This document shows, one piece after another, positions 46,897-55,613 of a stretch of DNA of 64,000 nt. Positions within the stretch are counted from its first letter, which is position 1. The number at the start of each line of letters is the position of its first letter. The DNA lies in the NCBI RefSeq assembly GCF_021432065.1, contig NZ_CP090364.1:1254601-1318600 (forward strand), read 5' to 3'. The position numbers and the translations under genes are program-made. This DNA comes from Photobacterium sp. TLY01 (GTDB lineage Bacteria > Pseudomonadota > Gammaproteobacteria > Enterobacterales > Vibrionaceae). The notes under the pieces were generated by a model, which ran no database searches, was not told where the DNA came from, and saw only the letters and a program-made list of their open reading frames with translations.

Positions 46897-47580
46897 TTAG
46901 CCGGTCGAGACCACTTCCCAGGTACCGTCTGGTAGTTTGCAGGCGGTGCCGACTGCGGTTTCTGTTGTCTCGTTTACTGTCACCATTTGCTGAAATTCCC
47001 TGCAATAGCGACCACTGGTTGTTGTCCCTTCCCGCGTTGCTTTTACCGAACCAGAAGCCGCACCATCCTGCCATTGTACGGCACGGCCCACCGGCGATGT
47101 AGTGGCCGTTATTTGCGCCTGTTCATGGCGTCGTTGCTGATGCTCATTCAATTGGTCGAGCAATTCGAAATGAATCGCCGTGAATCCCAGCCAGTGGCTG
47201 GCTTCCTGAGCCGTTCTGTATTGTCCGTAGCCATCGTACCAGCTGCCGTAAGGCCGGGTGACCCGAATACTGTTAACCACATAATAACGGTTCGGCGGGA
47301 CAGCAGTATTGCTCTTGTTCTGTTTGGCCAGGTAGTCGTCGATGTCGACATAATGGCGGCTGTCCATCACACCCTTTTTTAACTCTTCTTTGGTGATACG
47401 CCCTGTGCGCTTTTCGATATTTACCTGTGGCGAGTAGATGGGTTGCTGGTGACTGAGCAGCGCCAGTTTTTTGCCGGCCGAAAATGAAGTTTCGGCGGCG
47501 TGAGTGCCGGACGTTACTAAAATCAGAGAGGATAGCAGTAAGGATGAGCCTGACAACATAAAAGAGACTGTTCGATGCAT
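46897..47580 (-). CDS. Secreted protein with surface-antigen-like C-terminal domain
   Basis: 227 residues. A signal peptide of about 28 residues ends in THAA. The middle contains a RcnB-like segment (RYYVVNSIRVTRPYGSWYDGYGQY), and the C terminus (GRYCREFQQMVTVNETTETAVGTACKLPDGTWEVV) matches the short domain of the rickettsial 17-kDa/RT0821-type surface antigens, with two Cys likely in a disulfide. Periplasmic or outer-membrane location is expected. The start is ATG at 47580 with GGAG nine bases ahead on the minus strand. Function unknown. Confidence 0.75.
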   Translation of the reverse strand: MHRTVSFMLSGSSLLLSSLILVTSGTHAAETSFSAGKKLALLSHQQPIYSPQVNIEKRTGRITKEELKKGVMDSRHYVDIDDYLAKQNKSNTAVPPNRYYVVNSIRVTRPYGSWYDGYGQYRTAQEASHWLGFTAIHFELLDQLNEHQQRRHEQAQITATTSPVGRAVQWQDGAASGSVKATREGTTTSGRYCREFQQMVTVNETTETAVGTACKLPDGTWEVVSTG

Positions 47581-47958
47581 TGTCGAATACTCCATATCTA
47601 ATGGCTGTGCATTGAATGACCGGATGCCTCCTGCTTTTGTGTCTATACTCCCTTATTTCATCAGTATAGGCAGCGTATTCATAGGCTTGTGGATTCCATG
47701 TCCTGGGTCTAAAAATCGATACATCTTCGGGCAGAATAGTCAGCGAAGTCTATTCTTGACGATATCAGTGACAATGAATTCTGATGCGTTTGATATTGAA
47801 TCCTCGGCGCTTGTACATTGTATTTTTATATGTAATCGGTAGCTTATCTGTCTTTGAGCAGACGGTATGCTGCCCTGACTCACTGTGGTTGAGTGATCCC
47901 TCATGAGTTATCAGTTACAGCTACTGAGTCGGGTGCAGTTAACAGAACAAGGGAATGT
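47581..47958. other. Divergent intergenic region before the GAF-GGDEF gene
   Basis: 378 bases, no gene supported. It holds an inverted repeat AGAATAG-N10-CTATTCT (47733-47756) followed at once by TTGACG, a possible -35; this could be an operator for the GAF-GGDEF gene. Confidence 0.4.
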
Positions 47959-49059
47959 ATGCACACTGAATATTCTGAAAGCGAAAACGTGATTCGCCGT
48001 TTACATCAAATTACCCAGTCCTACGATAAAGGTTTTGATTTCCAGATTCATGCGCTTATTCAGCTGGGACTGGAGCGATTCGATCTGGATATCGGTATTC
48101 TTGCCCAGGTAGAAGGCGATACGTACACCATACGTCATTGTATTTGCCCGGAATATATGCCCCTTATGCCAGGTAATCAGTTTGAATTTGGCATGACTTA
48201 CTGCGCTGTCACTTGCGAGTCGGACGGTGTCGTTGCCGTTGAGCATGTCGGAAACAGCGATATACTGGGGAGCCATCCTGCCTACCGGCATTTTGGACTT
48301 GAATCCTATATTGCTATTCCTATCCACGTGGGCGGAGTGACCTGGGGAACGCTGAACTTTTCCAGCCCGGCTCCTTATCCCCGCGCATTCAAAGACATTG
48401 ATATCGACTCTCTTCAACTGATGGCGAGTTGGATAGAAGTTGAGATGGTACGGCGAATGCAGGAAAACCAGTTACGTGAACTGAACGTTAAACTCAAGGA
48501 AATGGCCTCGACAGATCCGCTGACCAAGCTGATGAACCGTCGTGCTTTCACGGAAAAACTGTTGCGGTCGGTTAATCATTTTCGCCGCAGCAAACAACCA
48601 CAGGAAGCCGCCTTACTATTGGTTGATATAGATTATTTTAAGGAACTGAACGATACCTACGGCCATTTGCTTGGTGACAAAGTATTGATTGAGTTTGCCA
48701 AAGTGCTCACAGAGAACCTGAGAAGCTACGATATTGGGGCCAGATACGGCGGTAAGGTTTTTGTCATTTGGCTGGTCGATACAGAAAGATCAGGCATTGA
48801 AGTGGTGTGTGATCGCTTAATGAGCGGGCTGGATAATCTCGCGCTGGTGGATGAAAAACTGACGGCCAGCGTAGGTATCTGTCATGTGAAAACCCGGCAG
48901 GTTGATGAAAATGCCCTGTCGCAGTTTGTCAAACCGGCGCAGATTATGGATGCCATGGTAGCCAGAGCTGATCAGGCACTTTGTCAGGCTAAAGCGAATG
49001 GCAGAGCGAAAACTGTGTTTTGCAGCGAAGAGCCAGTGTATCTGGATACCTTAAGTTAA
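47959..49059 (+). CDS. GAF-GGDEF protein with degenerate active site (probable c-di-GMP receptor)
   Basis: Soluble 366-residue protein. An N-terminal GAF sensor (about residues 10-160; FDFQIHALIQLGLERFDLDIGILAQVEGD, ESYIAIPIHVGGVTWGTLNFSS) is joined by a helix to a GGDEF domain (STDPLTKLMNRRAF, LLVDIDYFKELNDTYGH). The catalytic motif is GGKVF (residues 264-268) instead of GG(D/E)EF, so both acidic positions needed for metal and catalysis are lost. The inhibitory-site motif RSYD (255-258) is intact. Such proteins bind c-di-GMP without making it, as in PelD. The start is ATG at 47959 with AAGGG upstream. Enzymatic inactivity is inferred. Confidence 0.9.
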   Translation: MHTEYSESENVIRRLHQITQSYDKGFDFQIHALIQLGLERFDLDIGILAQVEGDTYTIRHCICPEYMPLMPGNQFEFGMTYCAVTCESDGVVAVEHVGNSDILGSHPAYRHFGLESYIAIPIHVGGVTWGTLNFSSPAPYPRAFKDIDIDSLQLMASWIEVEMVRRMQENQLRELNVKLKEMASTDPLTKLMNRRAFTEKLLRSVNHFRRSKQPQEAALLLVDIDYFKELNDTYGHLLGDKVLIEFAKVLTENLRSYDIGARYGGKVFVIWLVDTERSGIEVVCDRLMSGLDNLALVDEKLTASVGICHVKTRQVDENALSQFVKPAQIMDAMVARADQALCQAKANGRAKTVFCSEEPVYLDTLS

Positions 49060-49105
49060 TGCACCGGTCTTTAATCTCAACGGCAAGGAGTCGGTCGGCT
49101 AAGTC

Positions 49106-50053
49106 ATGGTAAAACTGGATAATGGATTGAAAATGTGGCTGGATGCCTACAATCAGGGGTTAGCGCGACTGCGGCAAGCTGGCTATGTGGCAACGGTTGA
49201 AGCTATACGGGACGGGCTGTCGAGCCTGACCGCGACGTGTGTGACTGACTCACCATACATAGCCAGGGTGCTCGATACCCACGCCAGTCAGCAGTCGCAG
49301 ACTGTTCCTGTCCGTATTTATCATCCCGCACCTGACAGGCCGTTGCCTGTCATTGTTTTTCTGCACGGCGGCGGCCACATGGCTGGCAGCGTGGCTGTGT
49401 ATGATCCCATCTGTCGTAAACTGTCAAAAGCCACGCAACATATTGTGGTGTCGGTTGATTATCGTTTGGCGCCTGAGTCGCCATATCCCAAGGGTTTATC
49501 AGATGCCAGAGTGGTGATCGGGCAACTCTGGCCTTTGCTTGAAAAACATAAGTTAGCGTATGTACCGACACTGACACTGGCGGGAGATTCCGGGGGCGGC
49601 GCTATGGCGGCAACTCTGAGTGCTGACTATCAGGAACACCCGGACGTTCGCATCAACAATCAGGTGCTGATTTATCCCAGCCTGGATTACACAATGAGCC
49701 AGCCTTCAGTCACAGAAAACGGCAAAGGACTGTTTCTTCAGCAGGATAAAATGCAGTGGTATTTTGATCAGTATTTTCAGCATGGCGAAGACAGGCAGGC
49801 TGCTTCCCCTTTATTCATGTCCAAAAGCGCCCGGATGCCCCGGACGCTGATGATCACGGCAGAATTTTGTCCGTTACGGGATGAAGGCGTGGCGTATGTG
49901 CAGCAATTGTCAGCGCTGGGAGTCCATACTGAACATTTTCATCTTGATGACATGATCCACGCGTACCTTAATCTTGAATCGCTCGTGCCGGTGCAGTGTG
50001 GTGCGACGTATCAGAAAATCGCCGATTTTTTAAACACATCAATGAATTTCTAA
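49106..50053 (+). CDS. Alpha/beta hydrolase of the hormone-sensitive-lipase family
   Basis: 315-residue esterase. Oxyanion motif HGGGH (VIVFLHGGGHMAGS), nucleophile Ser in GDSGGGAMAA, acidic residue in EFCPLRDEG and catalytic His in DMIHAYLNLE are all present, giving a complete HSL-type triad. No signal peptide, so cytoplasmic. The ATG at 49106 follows AAGGAG at a long spacing. Short-chain ester hydrolysis is expected; the natural substrate is not evident. Followed 30 bases on by a DUF2214 gene. Confidence 0.9.
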   Translation: MVKLDNGLKMWLDAYNQGLARLRQAGYVATVEAIRDGLSSLTATCVTDSPYIARVLDTHASQQSQTVPVRIYHPAPDRPLPVIVFLHGGGHMAGSVAVYDPICRKLSKATQHIVVSVDYRLAPESPYPKGLSDARVVIGQLWPLLEKHKLAYVPTLTLAGDSGGGAMAATLSADYQEHPDVRINNQVLIYPSLDYTMSQPSVTENGKGLFLQQDKMQWYFDQYFQHGEDRQAASPLFMSKSARMPRTLMITAEFCPLRDEGVAYVQQLSALGVHTEHFHLDDMIHAYLNLESLVPVQCGATYQKIADFLNTSMNF

Positions 50054-50083
50054 CCTTTAGTTTTTCCAGAATAAGGACCCGGT

Positions 50084-50518
50084 ATGTTCGAAATCGTGAT
50101 CCGCTATTGCCACTTTATCGGCATTTTTGCGCTGTTCTCCGTGCTGGTGGTCGAGCATATGCTGATTAAACGCCGCCTGACCGCCGAGGAAATGCATCGT
50201 CTGGCAAGGTGGGATGCTGTTTATGGCATTTCTGCGGTGGTTGTGCTTTTGGCCGGGTTGGCACTGTGGTTTCTGGTGGGAAAACCAGCCGATTTTTACA
50301 CGGCAAATCCAATCTTTCATGCCAAAGTGACCTTGTTTCTCATTGTGGCTGCACTGTCGGTTTTTCCGACGGTTTTCTTTTACCGGCACAGACGGACCAC
50401 CCGTGAAAGCATTCCTGTGCCGCCTGTCATTTTGATGCTTATCCGTCTGGAGTTATTGCTGCTGCTTGTGATTCCCTTGCTGGCGGTACTGATGGCACGT
50501 GGTATCGGGCTTGGCTGA
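50084..50518 (+). CDS. DUF2214-family membrane protein
   Basis: 144 residues with four hydrophobic segments; begins MFEIVIRYCHFIGIFALFSVLVVEHMLIKR, with LARWDAVYGISAVVVLLAGLALWF and FHAKVTLFLIVAALSVFPT, the typical DUF2214 pattern with conserved His, Glu and Asp next to membrane segments. Function unknown. Probably co-transcribed with the esterase gene. Confidence 0.8.
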   Translation: MFEIVIRYCHFIGIFALFSVLVVEHMLIKRRLTAEEMHRLARWDAVYGISAVVVLLAGLALWFLVGKPADFYTANPIFHAKVTLFLIVAALSVFPTVFFYRHRRTTRESIPVPPVILMLIRLELLLLLVIPLLAVLMARGIGLG

Positions 50519-50686
50519 TCCCTTGCCGCAAGCGCATGAGGTTCTGGGATGACTTCAGATTTCTCTCTCAAAACTGTCTGAAACTCAGTCTGTTGCAAAA
50601 TCGCATCTAAGCTTAATGTAAAGAGCCGTGCCGCAGCTGTTGTGCGGCGCTGTGCTGCGGGTTGGGCAAAAGGGGTGAGGCTGATG

Positions 50687-52054
50687 ATGGATGCGCGAGC
50701 AGTGAAATCCGTGGCCGATGCAAAAGCGATTGTCGAAGAGCGTGGCCTGACCCATGTCAAGGTCGGCCTGTTTGATAATGACGGTATCATGCGCGGGAAA
50801 TACATGTCCAAAGCCAAGTTTTTTGCATCACTGGAGAAGGGATTTTCTTTTTGTGATGTCGTGCTGGGCTGGGATGCGAAAGATCAGCTCTATGACAATA
50901 CCCGGTATACGGGTTGGCATACCGGCTATCCGGATGCGCCCGTGCGTATTTTGCCGCACACTTGCCGCGATGTACTGGACGAAGCGGGCATGCTTCTTTT
51001 TATCGCTGAATTTACCGGTGCGGCCGAAGCCGTGTGCCCGCGCGGCGTGTTGCGTAAGGTGCTGGCAAAAGCGGCGGCGATGGGCTTCGAGGTTCAGGCC
51101 GCGCTGGAATATGAATTCTTTTTATTTCGTGAAACGCCGCATTCAGCACGGGAGAAAGGTTTCCGCAACCTGCAAACCGTTACGCCGGATTGGTTCGGCT
51201 ATTCCATGATCCGTAATTCAGTCTACAGCGAGCTGTATCATGACATTCTGGCGATGGGGCAGACGATGGATTTTCCCATCGAGGGGATCCATTCAGAAAC
51301 AGGGCCGGGTGTGATTGAAGCGGCGATTGCGGTTGATCAGGCAGAAGCGGCCGCCGATAAAGCCGCGCTGTTTAAAACTTACATGAAAGTCCTGGCGCAA
51401 CGCCGGGATTTGCTGGCAACCTTCATGGCGAAATGGTCAATGGAGTATCCCGGGCAAAGCGGTCACATCCATGTCTCCCTCCGGCATAAAAACGGCCAAT
51501 CCGCTTTCTTTGATGCCAGCCAGTCACAGGGGATGAGCACAATCCAGCGGCAGTTTCTGGCGGGCCAGCAACGTTTGATGCCCGATTTTTTGTGTATGAT
51601 TGCGCCAACAATCAACAGTTATACCCGGATGGTGCCCGGTTTCTGGGCGCCGACACACGCAACATGGGGCATTGAAAACCGCACGACAGCCCTGAGGGTG
51701 ATACCGGGCAATGAGACATCTCAGCGTATCGAATACCGGCTGGGCGCTGCAGATGCCAACCCTTATCTGGCACTGGCGGCAGCTGTGGCTTCAGGCTTGT
51801 GCGGCATTGAGAACCAATGGCAGCCATCGGACGCAGTGTCAGGCAATGCTTATGATCAGCCGCAGCCCCCAACGCTGGCGCTGCCCGCCACATTGTGGGA
51901 AGCCGCCCAGTGTTTCAAAGCCTCCGATGCTGCCCGTTCAATGCTGGGCGATGCGTTTGTTGAGCACTTTGCCGCCACGCGCGAATGGGAAGAACGCGAG
52001 TTCAGAAAGCAGGTCACGGATTGGGAACTTGCCCGGTATTTCGAAATCATTTAA
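50687..52054 (+). CDS. Glutamine synthetase-family gamma-glutamyl-amine ligase (PuuA/GlnT-like)
   Basis: 455-residue ATP-dependent ligase. The N-terminal beta-grasp (HVKVGLFDNDGIMRGKYM) and catalytic domain (LEYEFFLF, ETGPGVIEAAI, SGHIHVSL, ENRTTALRVI, RIEYRLGAADANPYLALAA) hold the metal and ATP residues. The variant sequence and lack of the adenylylation loop place it with PuuA and related gamma-glutamylating enzymes, not GlnA. The start is the second of two adjacent ATGs (50687), six bases after GAGG. It is followed 31 bases on by an amidotransferase gene, a pair that could glutamylate and deglutamylate an amine. Confidence 0.87.
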   Translation: MDARAVKSVADAKAIVEERGLTHVKVGLFDNDGIMRGKYMSKAKFFASLEKGFSFCDVVLGWDAKDQLYDNTRYTGWHTGYPDAPVRILPHTCRDVLDEAGMLLFIAEFTGAAEAVCPRGVLRKVLAKAAAMGFEVQAALEYEFFLFRETPHSAREKGFRNLQTVTPDWFGYSMIRNSVYSELYHDILAMGQTMDFPIEGIHSETGPGVIEAAIAVDQAEAAADKAALFKTYMKVLAQRRDLLATFMAKWSMEYPGQSGHIHVSLRHKNGQSAFFDASQSQGMSTIQRQFLAGQQRLMPDFLCMIAPTINSYTRMVPGFWAPTHATWGIENRTTALRVIPGNETSQRIEYRLGAADANPYLALAAAVASGLCGIENQWQPSDAVSGNAYDQPQPPTLALPATLWEAAQCFKASDAARSMLGDAFVEHFAATREWEEREFRKQVTDWELARYFEII

Positions 52055-52085
52055 TTCGCGATGGGACAGACAGGGAGAGACAACA

Positions 52086-52808
52086 ATGCGATTAGGCGTG
52101 CTCTTGTGTGACGATGTGGCCCCTGAACGACAGGCTGCTCACGGTAACTATCGGGACATGTTTTCCGCTCTGTTTCAGGATTATTCAAAACAAATCAGCC
52201 TGGATTTCTACCGTGTGATTGACGGTGAATACCCCAAACACATTGATGAGTGCGATGCTTACATTACATCGGGCAGTCAATTCGGCGCCAATGACGGCTT
52301 TGTCTGGATCGGACATTTAATGGCGTTCATTGAAAGGCTGTATGAAGAGAAGAAGCCTTTTGTGGGGATCTGTTTTGGTCATCAGCTGATGGCCAAGGCA
52401 CTGGGGGGCGAAGTGGTGACATCCGGCAGAGGCTGGGGAATCGGTGTCAACAGCCATGAAGTGAAGGAACAACCCAGCTGGATGGCAGGCGCCGGGCGAA
52501 CAGTCTCGCTTGTGGTCAGCCATCAGGATCAGATCAGTCAGTTGCCTCCTGAGGCCAGAGTGCTGGCAGGCAGTGATTTTTGTCCCTTTGCCATGATCCA
52601 GATAAAGACTTACTTTCTGGGCATACAGGGACACCCTGAATTCACGAAAAGCTATGTGAAAGATCTGATGACAGCCCGGCAGCAGCTTTACGGCGATGAT
52701 GCTTATGAAAAAGGCATCAACTCATTATCGCAACCTGTGGATGACAAGCAGGTGGTGTCCTGGATTGTCCGATTTCTTGATACAGCCCTGACCAATAGCC
52801 AGACATAA
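52086..52808 (+). CDS. Class I glutamine amidotransferase (gamma-glutamyl hydrolase-like)
   Basis: 240-residue stand-alone GATase1 protein. The nucleophile elbow is VGICFGHQLMAKALGG, with His and Glu in GIQGHPEFTKSYV; no synthetase domain is attached. It starts MRLGVLLCDDVAPERQAAHGNY at ATG 52086, 31 bases after the GS-like gene. By context it may hydrolyse a gamma-glutamyl amide, as PuuD does in putrescine breakdown, though PuuD belongs to another branch of the superfamily. Followed by a bidirectional terminator. Confidence 0.87.
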   Translation: MRLGVLLCDDVAPERQAAHGNYRDMFSALFQDYSKQISLDFYRVIDGEYPKHIDECDAYITSGSQFGANDGFVWIGHLMAFIERLYEEKKPFVGICFGHQLMAKALGGEVVTSGRGWGIGVNSHEVKEQPSWMAGAGRTVSLVVSHQDQISQLPPEARVLAGSDFCPFAMIQIKTYFLGIQGHPEFTKSYVKDLMTARQQLYGDDAYEKGINSLSQPVDDKQVVSWIVRFLDTALTNSQT

Positions 52809-52823
52809 AGCCAGAAGAAAAAG

Positions 52824-52848
52824 AGCAGGCTCAGCGTATGAGCCTGCT
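52824..52848. terminator. Bidirectional terminator between amidotransferase and MFS genes
   Basis: Perfect ten-base stem AGCAGGCTCA / TGAGCCTGCT, loop GCGTA; on the minus strand followed by CTTTTTCTT, so best for the MFS gene. Confidence 0.8.
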
Positions 52849-52873
52849 GTCTATCCCCCTGATATGTTGCCGG

Positions 52874-54070
52874 TCAGGCAGTTTGCAGTGCCAGACGCTG
52901 TTGCAGTAAACGATAGCAATACACGCTTGCCAGCAGAACACCGCCGCCAGCCGCCATCGTGACGGTGAATCCGGCACGAATTCCCATCTCGTCTATGACC
53001 CAGCCAGTGAGCGCTGCACCGGCGGCAATCCCGATTCCCAGGCCAGTGATCATCCAGGTAAACCCTTCGGTCAGCTTTGACGCAGGCACAATTTTTTCCA
53101 CAAGACCCATCGTCACAATCATGGTGGGTGCGAAGAAAATACCCGCGACGAAAACGGAGACGGACAGCGTCAGCACATCGTAAACAAACAGCAGCGGGAG
53201 TGTGGCTGCCGCAGTGGCAATTGACGCCAGTAACAACTGTTTTGGCAAAGTGAGGTTCAGACGCAATGCGCCAAACACCAGCCCGGAAATACAGGAACCT
53301 GCCGCGTAGGCCGACAAGACAAAACTGGCCGCAACAGGCACGCCCTGCTGTTTGGCAAAGGCAACACTGAGCACATCAACAGTACCGACTATGGTGCCCA
53401 GTGCGATTAGTGTCAGCATCAGCATTTTCATGGTGAGCGGTTCAAGCGCCGATTCTTGCTGATGTTCCGTTTGCTCTGATACCGGAGGTTCGGTTTTTTT
53501 CTGCAAGCTGAACAATGAGATGCCAATAGCCAGCATTAGAGCTGCCGCAAGCGGTCCGGCGATGGGTGACACAGCAACACTGAGACCGACGGCGATCGGA
53601 GGTCCAACAATGAAACAGACTTCATCCAGCACAGACTCCAGCGAGTAAGCCGTGTGCAGGGCAGGCTGGCCTTTGTAGATGTGCGTCCAGCGCGCTCTGA
53701 CCATGGCCGGCATGCTGGGCATAAACCCGGCCAGTACCGCAAACAGAAAGAGTGTCCAGTCGGGTGCTTCGAAGTGAATGCAGACCAAAAGCAGCAGCAT
53801 CCCCAGTACACTGATTGCTGCCGCGAAGGGCAAGATGCGGCCCTGGCCATAACGGTCTGTCAGGCGGGAAATCTGAGGGGCAATTAAGGCCGTTGAGAGT
53901 GTGAAGGTGGCCGCAACAGCGCCGGCCAGCCAATAAGAGCCGGATAGCTGGGAAATCATCGTGATGATCCCAATGCCCGTCATTGAAATGGGCAGGCGCG
54001 CAATCAGTCCCGACAGGGAAAAAGCTAATGTTCCCGGCACGTGAAACAGTGCCTTATATGGATTCGCCAT
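52874..54070 (-). CDS. MFS-family transporter
   Basis: 398 residues with twelve hydrophobic segments, two halves of six divided by a cytoplasmic loop rich in Glu/Gln (KKTEPPVSEQTEHQQESALEPL). The N-terminal half shows the motif A-like RLTDRYGQGRILP after segment 2. An efflux role is suggested by the divergent TetR regulator with a shared operator. ATG 54070; the minus-strand site GGAGATAATC precedes it. Substrate unknown. Confidence 0.88.
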   Translation of the reverse strand: MANPYKALFHVPGTLAFSLSGLIARLPISMTGIGIITMISQLSGSYWLAGAVAATFTLSTALIAPQISRLTDRYGQGRILPFAAAISVLGMLLLLVCIHFEAPDWTLFLFAVLAGFMPSMPAMVRARWTHIYKGQPALHTAYSLESVLDEVCFIVGPPIAVGLSVAVSPIAGPLAAALMLAIGISLFSLQKKTEPPVSEQTEHQQESALEPLTMKMLMLTLIALGTIVGTVDVLSVAFAKQQGVPVAASFVLSAYAAGSCISGLVFGALRLNLTLPKQLLLASIATAAATLPLLFVYDVLTLSVSVFVAGIFFAPTMIVTMGLVEKIVPASKLTEGFTWMITGLGIGIAAGAALTGWVIDEMGIRAGFTVTMAAGGGVLLASVYCYRLLQQRLALQTA

Positions 54071-54141
54071 GATTATCTCCAGTCAGCGATTCAGAAGATG
54101 CCCATACGCGCTGATAACGGATGGGTTGCATAAGAAACTAA

Positions 54142-54164
54142 TTGACATACGCGGTGTATGTCAA
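54142..54164. promoter_or_regulatory. Perfect inverted repeat operator between MFS and TetR genes
   Basis: TTGACATAC-GCGGT-GTATGTCAA, two perfect 9-base arms. The left arm supplies TTGACA (54142-54147) as the -35 for the TetR gene, followed after 18 bases by TATAAA (54166-54171); the right arm supplies TTGACA on the minus strand as the -35 for the MFS gene. One bound dimer would shut both promoters. Confidence 0.85.
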
Positions 54165-54207
54165 CTATAAATGCACTTGTTTTCATATTTACGGGACAAA
54201 GACTCGC

Positions 54208-54792
54208 ATGAACAGAGCAATCACAATGGAACAAACAAGGCTTGCATTGCTGCAGCATGCCCGTGCGCTGTTTGGTACTGTTGGCTTTGCTGACACTGTG
54301 ATGGATGAGCTGACCGGGCGAGCAGGGTTAACCCGAGGCGCGCTGTATCATCATTTTGGCGGGAAGAAAGGTCTGTTTCTTGCTGTGTATCAGCAGTTGG
54401 ATCAGGAAATGGATCAGAGGTTGCAGGCTATTTCTGCCAGCGCCCCGGACAGCTGGAGCGCTTTTTCAGGGCGCTGCCATGCCTACCTGAAGATGGCGAC
54501 TGAGCCGGATATTCAACGAATTATGATCAGAGATGCGGCCTCGGTGCTCGACAGTGAGCAGATCCAGGCGGTTCGTATGAGCTGTATTGACGCGATTGCC
54601 GGATTACTGGCGCAGTTAATCGGGGACAAAATCATCCCCGACACCTCACCGGTGATGCTTGCCAGGCTGATTAATGGGGCTTTGCTGGACACTGCGCGTT
54701 CTATCGCAGCCAGTGAAAACAGTGCGATAGCATTGAATGAAGCCGCACAATCGCTGGACCTCATGCTCAATGGTTTGCGGCGCTCGCGGTAA
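54208..54792 (+). CDS. TetR-family repressor, divergent from the MFS gene
   Basis: 194-residue regulator; N-terminal HTH (LLQHARALFGTVGFADTVMDELTGRAGLTRGALYHHFGGKKGLF) and a variable ligand domain. The start is ATG at 54208 with GGGA upstream; the frame opens at 54142 inside the operator, so a longer form is unlikely. It probably represses itself and the MFS exporter through the inverted repeat. Ligand not evident. Confidence 0.88.
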   Translation: MNRAITMEQTRLALLQHARALFGTVGFADTVMDELTGRAGLTRGALYHHFGGKKGLFLAVYQQLDQEMDQRLQAISASAPDSWSAFSGRCHAYLKMATEPDIQRIMIRDAASVLDSEQIQAVRMSCIDAIAGLLAQLIGDKIIPDTSPVMLARLINGALLDTARSIAASENSAIALNEAAQSLDLMLNGLRRSR

Positions 54793-54806
54793 GTCTGTTG
54801 TCTGAT

Positions 54807-54832
54807 CCCGCTTTTACTCGAATAAAAGCGGG
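54807..54832. terminator. Stem-loop between convergent TetR and anti-sigma genes
   Basis: Ten-base stem CCCGCTTTTA / TAAAAGCGGG with loop CTCGAA; it lacks a separate T run but ends both converging transcripts plausibly. Confidence 0.55.
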
Positions 54833-54905
54833 GCTCATCGCGTCAACACAGCCAGATGATTCTGGACAGCAGATCACTAGGTGACGTTGTCACACACTGT
54901 TAAGG

Positions 54906-55613
54906 TTAAAGCTGTGACAGCTCTGCCGTATAAAGGACTTTGGTTGGCAGCCCTGACGGCGAACCGCCCAGCGGTTCTTCGCTGACCGCCAGCATCTGAA
55001 TGTCCAACTGGTCAAAGCGGGTGTTTTTCGCCAGCACCAGTTCGCCTTGTTTCGGCAGCAGGCCAAGCGATACCGGGTTCGGTTCATTGGCGGCGACAGC
55101 CCACAGCTCGTAATCTTTGTCGGCAAGTCCCTGGAACGAAGTGCTGGCCCGGACCGTGATCTCACGCGAATGGACTTCTATCAGCCAATATGAAGCGGCA
55201 TCTTCCCCTTTCACAACAGCCACATGCTGGACCGGTCCGGGTGCGACTGGGACCTGGCTTTCGCGCCAGAGCAGAACAGCAAGCAAAAGCGAAGCCGCCG
55301 TGGTAATACCCGTCAGCACAGGCCACAAACGGGAAAGTCCGCTTTTGATCACCTGATGGCCGGTCTCCTTAGCTGTGATCTCATCAAAACCGAGTCGCTG
55401 GCTGATCGTTTGCCAGACAGCCGCGCTTGGCTCGACCGGATGAATCTGCTGATTAATGTCGTTGAGATGCTGTTCCCACTGCCAGGTGGCTTCCCGAATA
55501 CGGGTTGATTGCATCATCAGGGTCTGAAAGCGTTTCCGGGCCGGGCCACGTAATGTCCCCAGCACATACTCAGCGGCCAGCATATCGATCAATGTCTGGT
55601 TGTGATAGTTCAT
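54906..55613 (-). CDS. Anti-sigma factor, RskA type
   Basis: 235 residues. The N-terminal cytoplasmic part (YHNQTLIDMLAAEYVLGTLRGPARKRFQTLM) is the sigma-binding zinc-less anti-sigma domain; one membrane segment lies near residues 95-115 (WPVLTGITTAASLLLAVLLW); the C-terminal periplasmic RskA domain shows WLIEVHSREITVRAST, DYELWAVAANEPNPVSLGLLP. The start ATG overlaps the stop of the sigma gene as ATGA (55610-55613), so the two are translationally coupled. It should hold the sigma factor at the membrane until a signal reaches the periplasmic part. Confidence 0.9.
   Translation of the reverse strand: MNYHNQTLIDMLAAEYVLGTLRGPARKRFQTLMMQSTRIREATWQWEQHLNDINQQIHPVEPSAAVWQTISQRLGFDEITAKETGHQVIKSGLSRLWPVLTGITTAASLLLAVLLWRESQVPVAPGPVQHVAVVKGEDAASYWLIEVHSREITVRASTSFQGLADKDYELWAVAANEPNPVSLGLLPKQGELVLAKNTRFDQLDIQMLAVSEEPLGGSPSGLPTKVLYTAELSQL

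Noticed and set aside
51711-52085. N-terminal extension of the amidotransferase into the GS-like gene
   Set aside because: The frame is open by chance through the 3' end of the GS-like gene; the amidotransferase family start MRLGVLLCDD is at ATG 52086.
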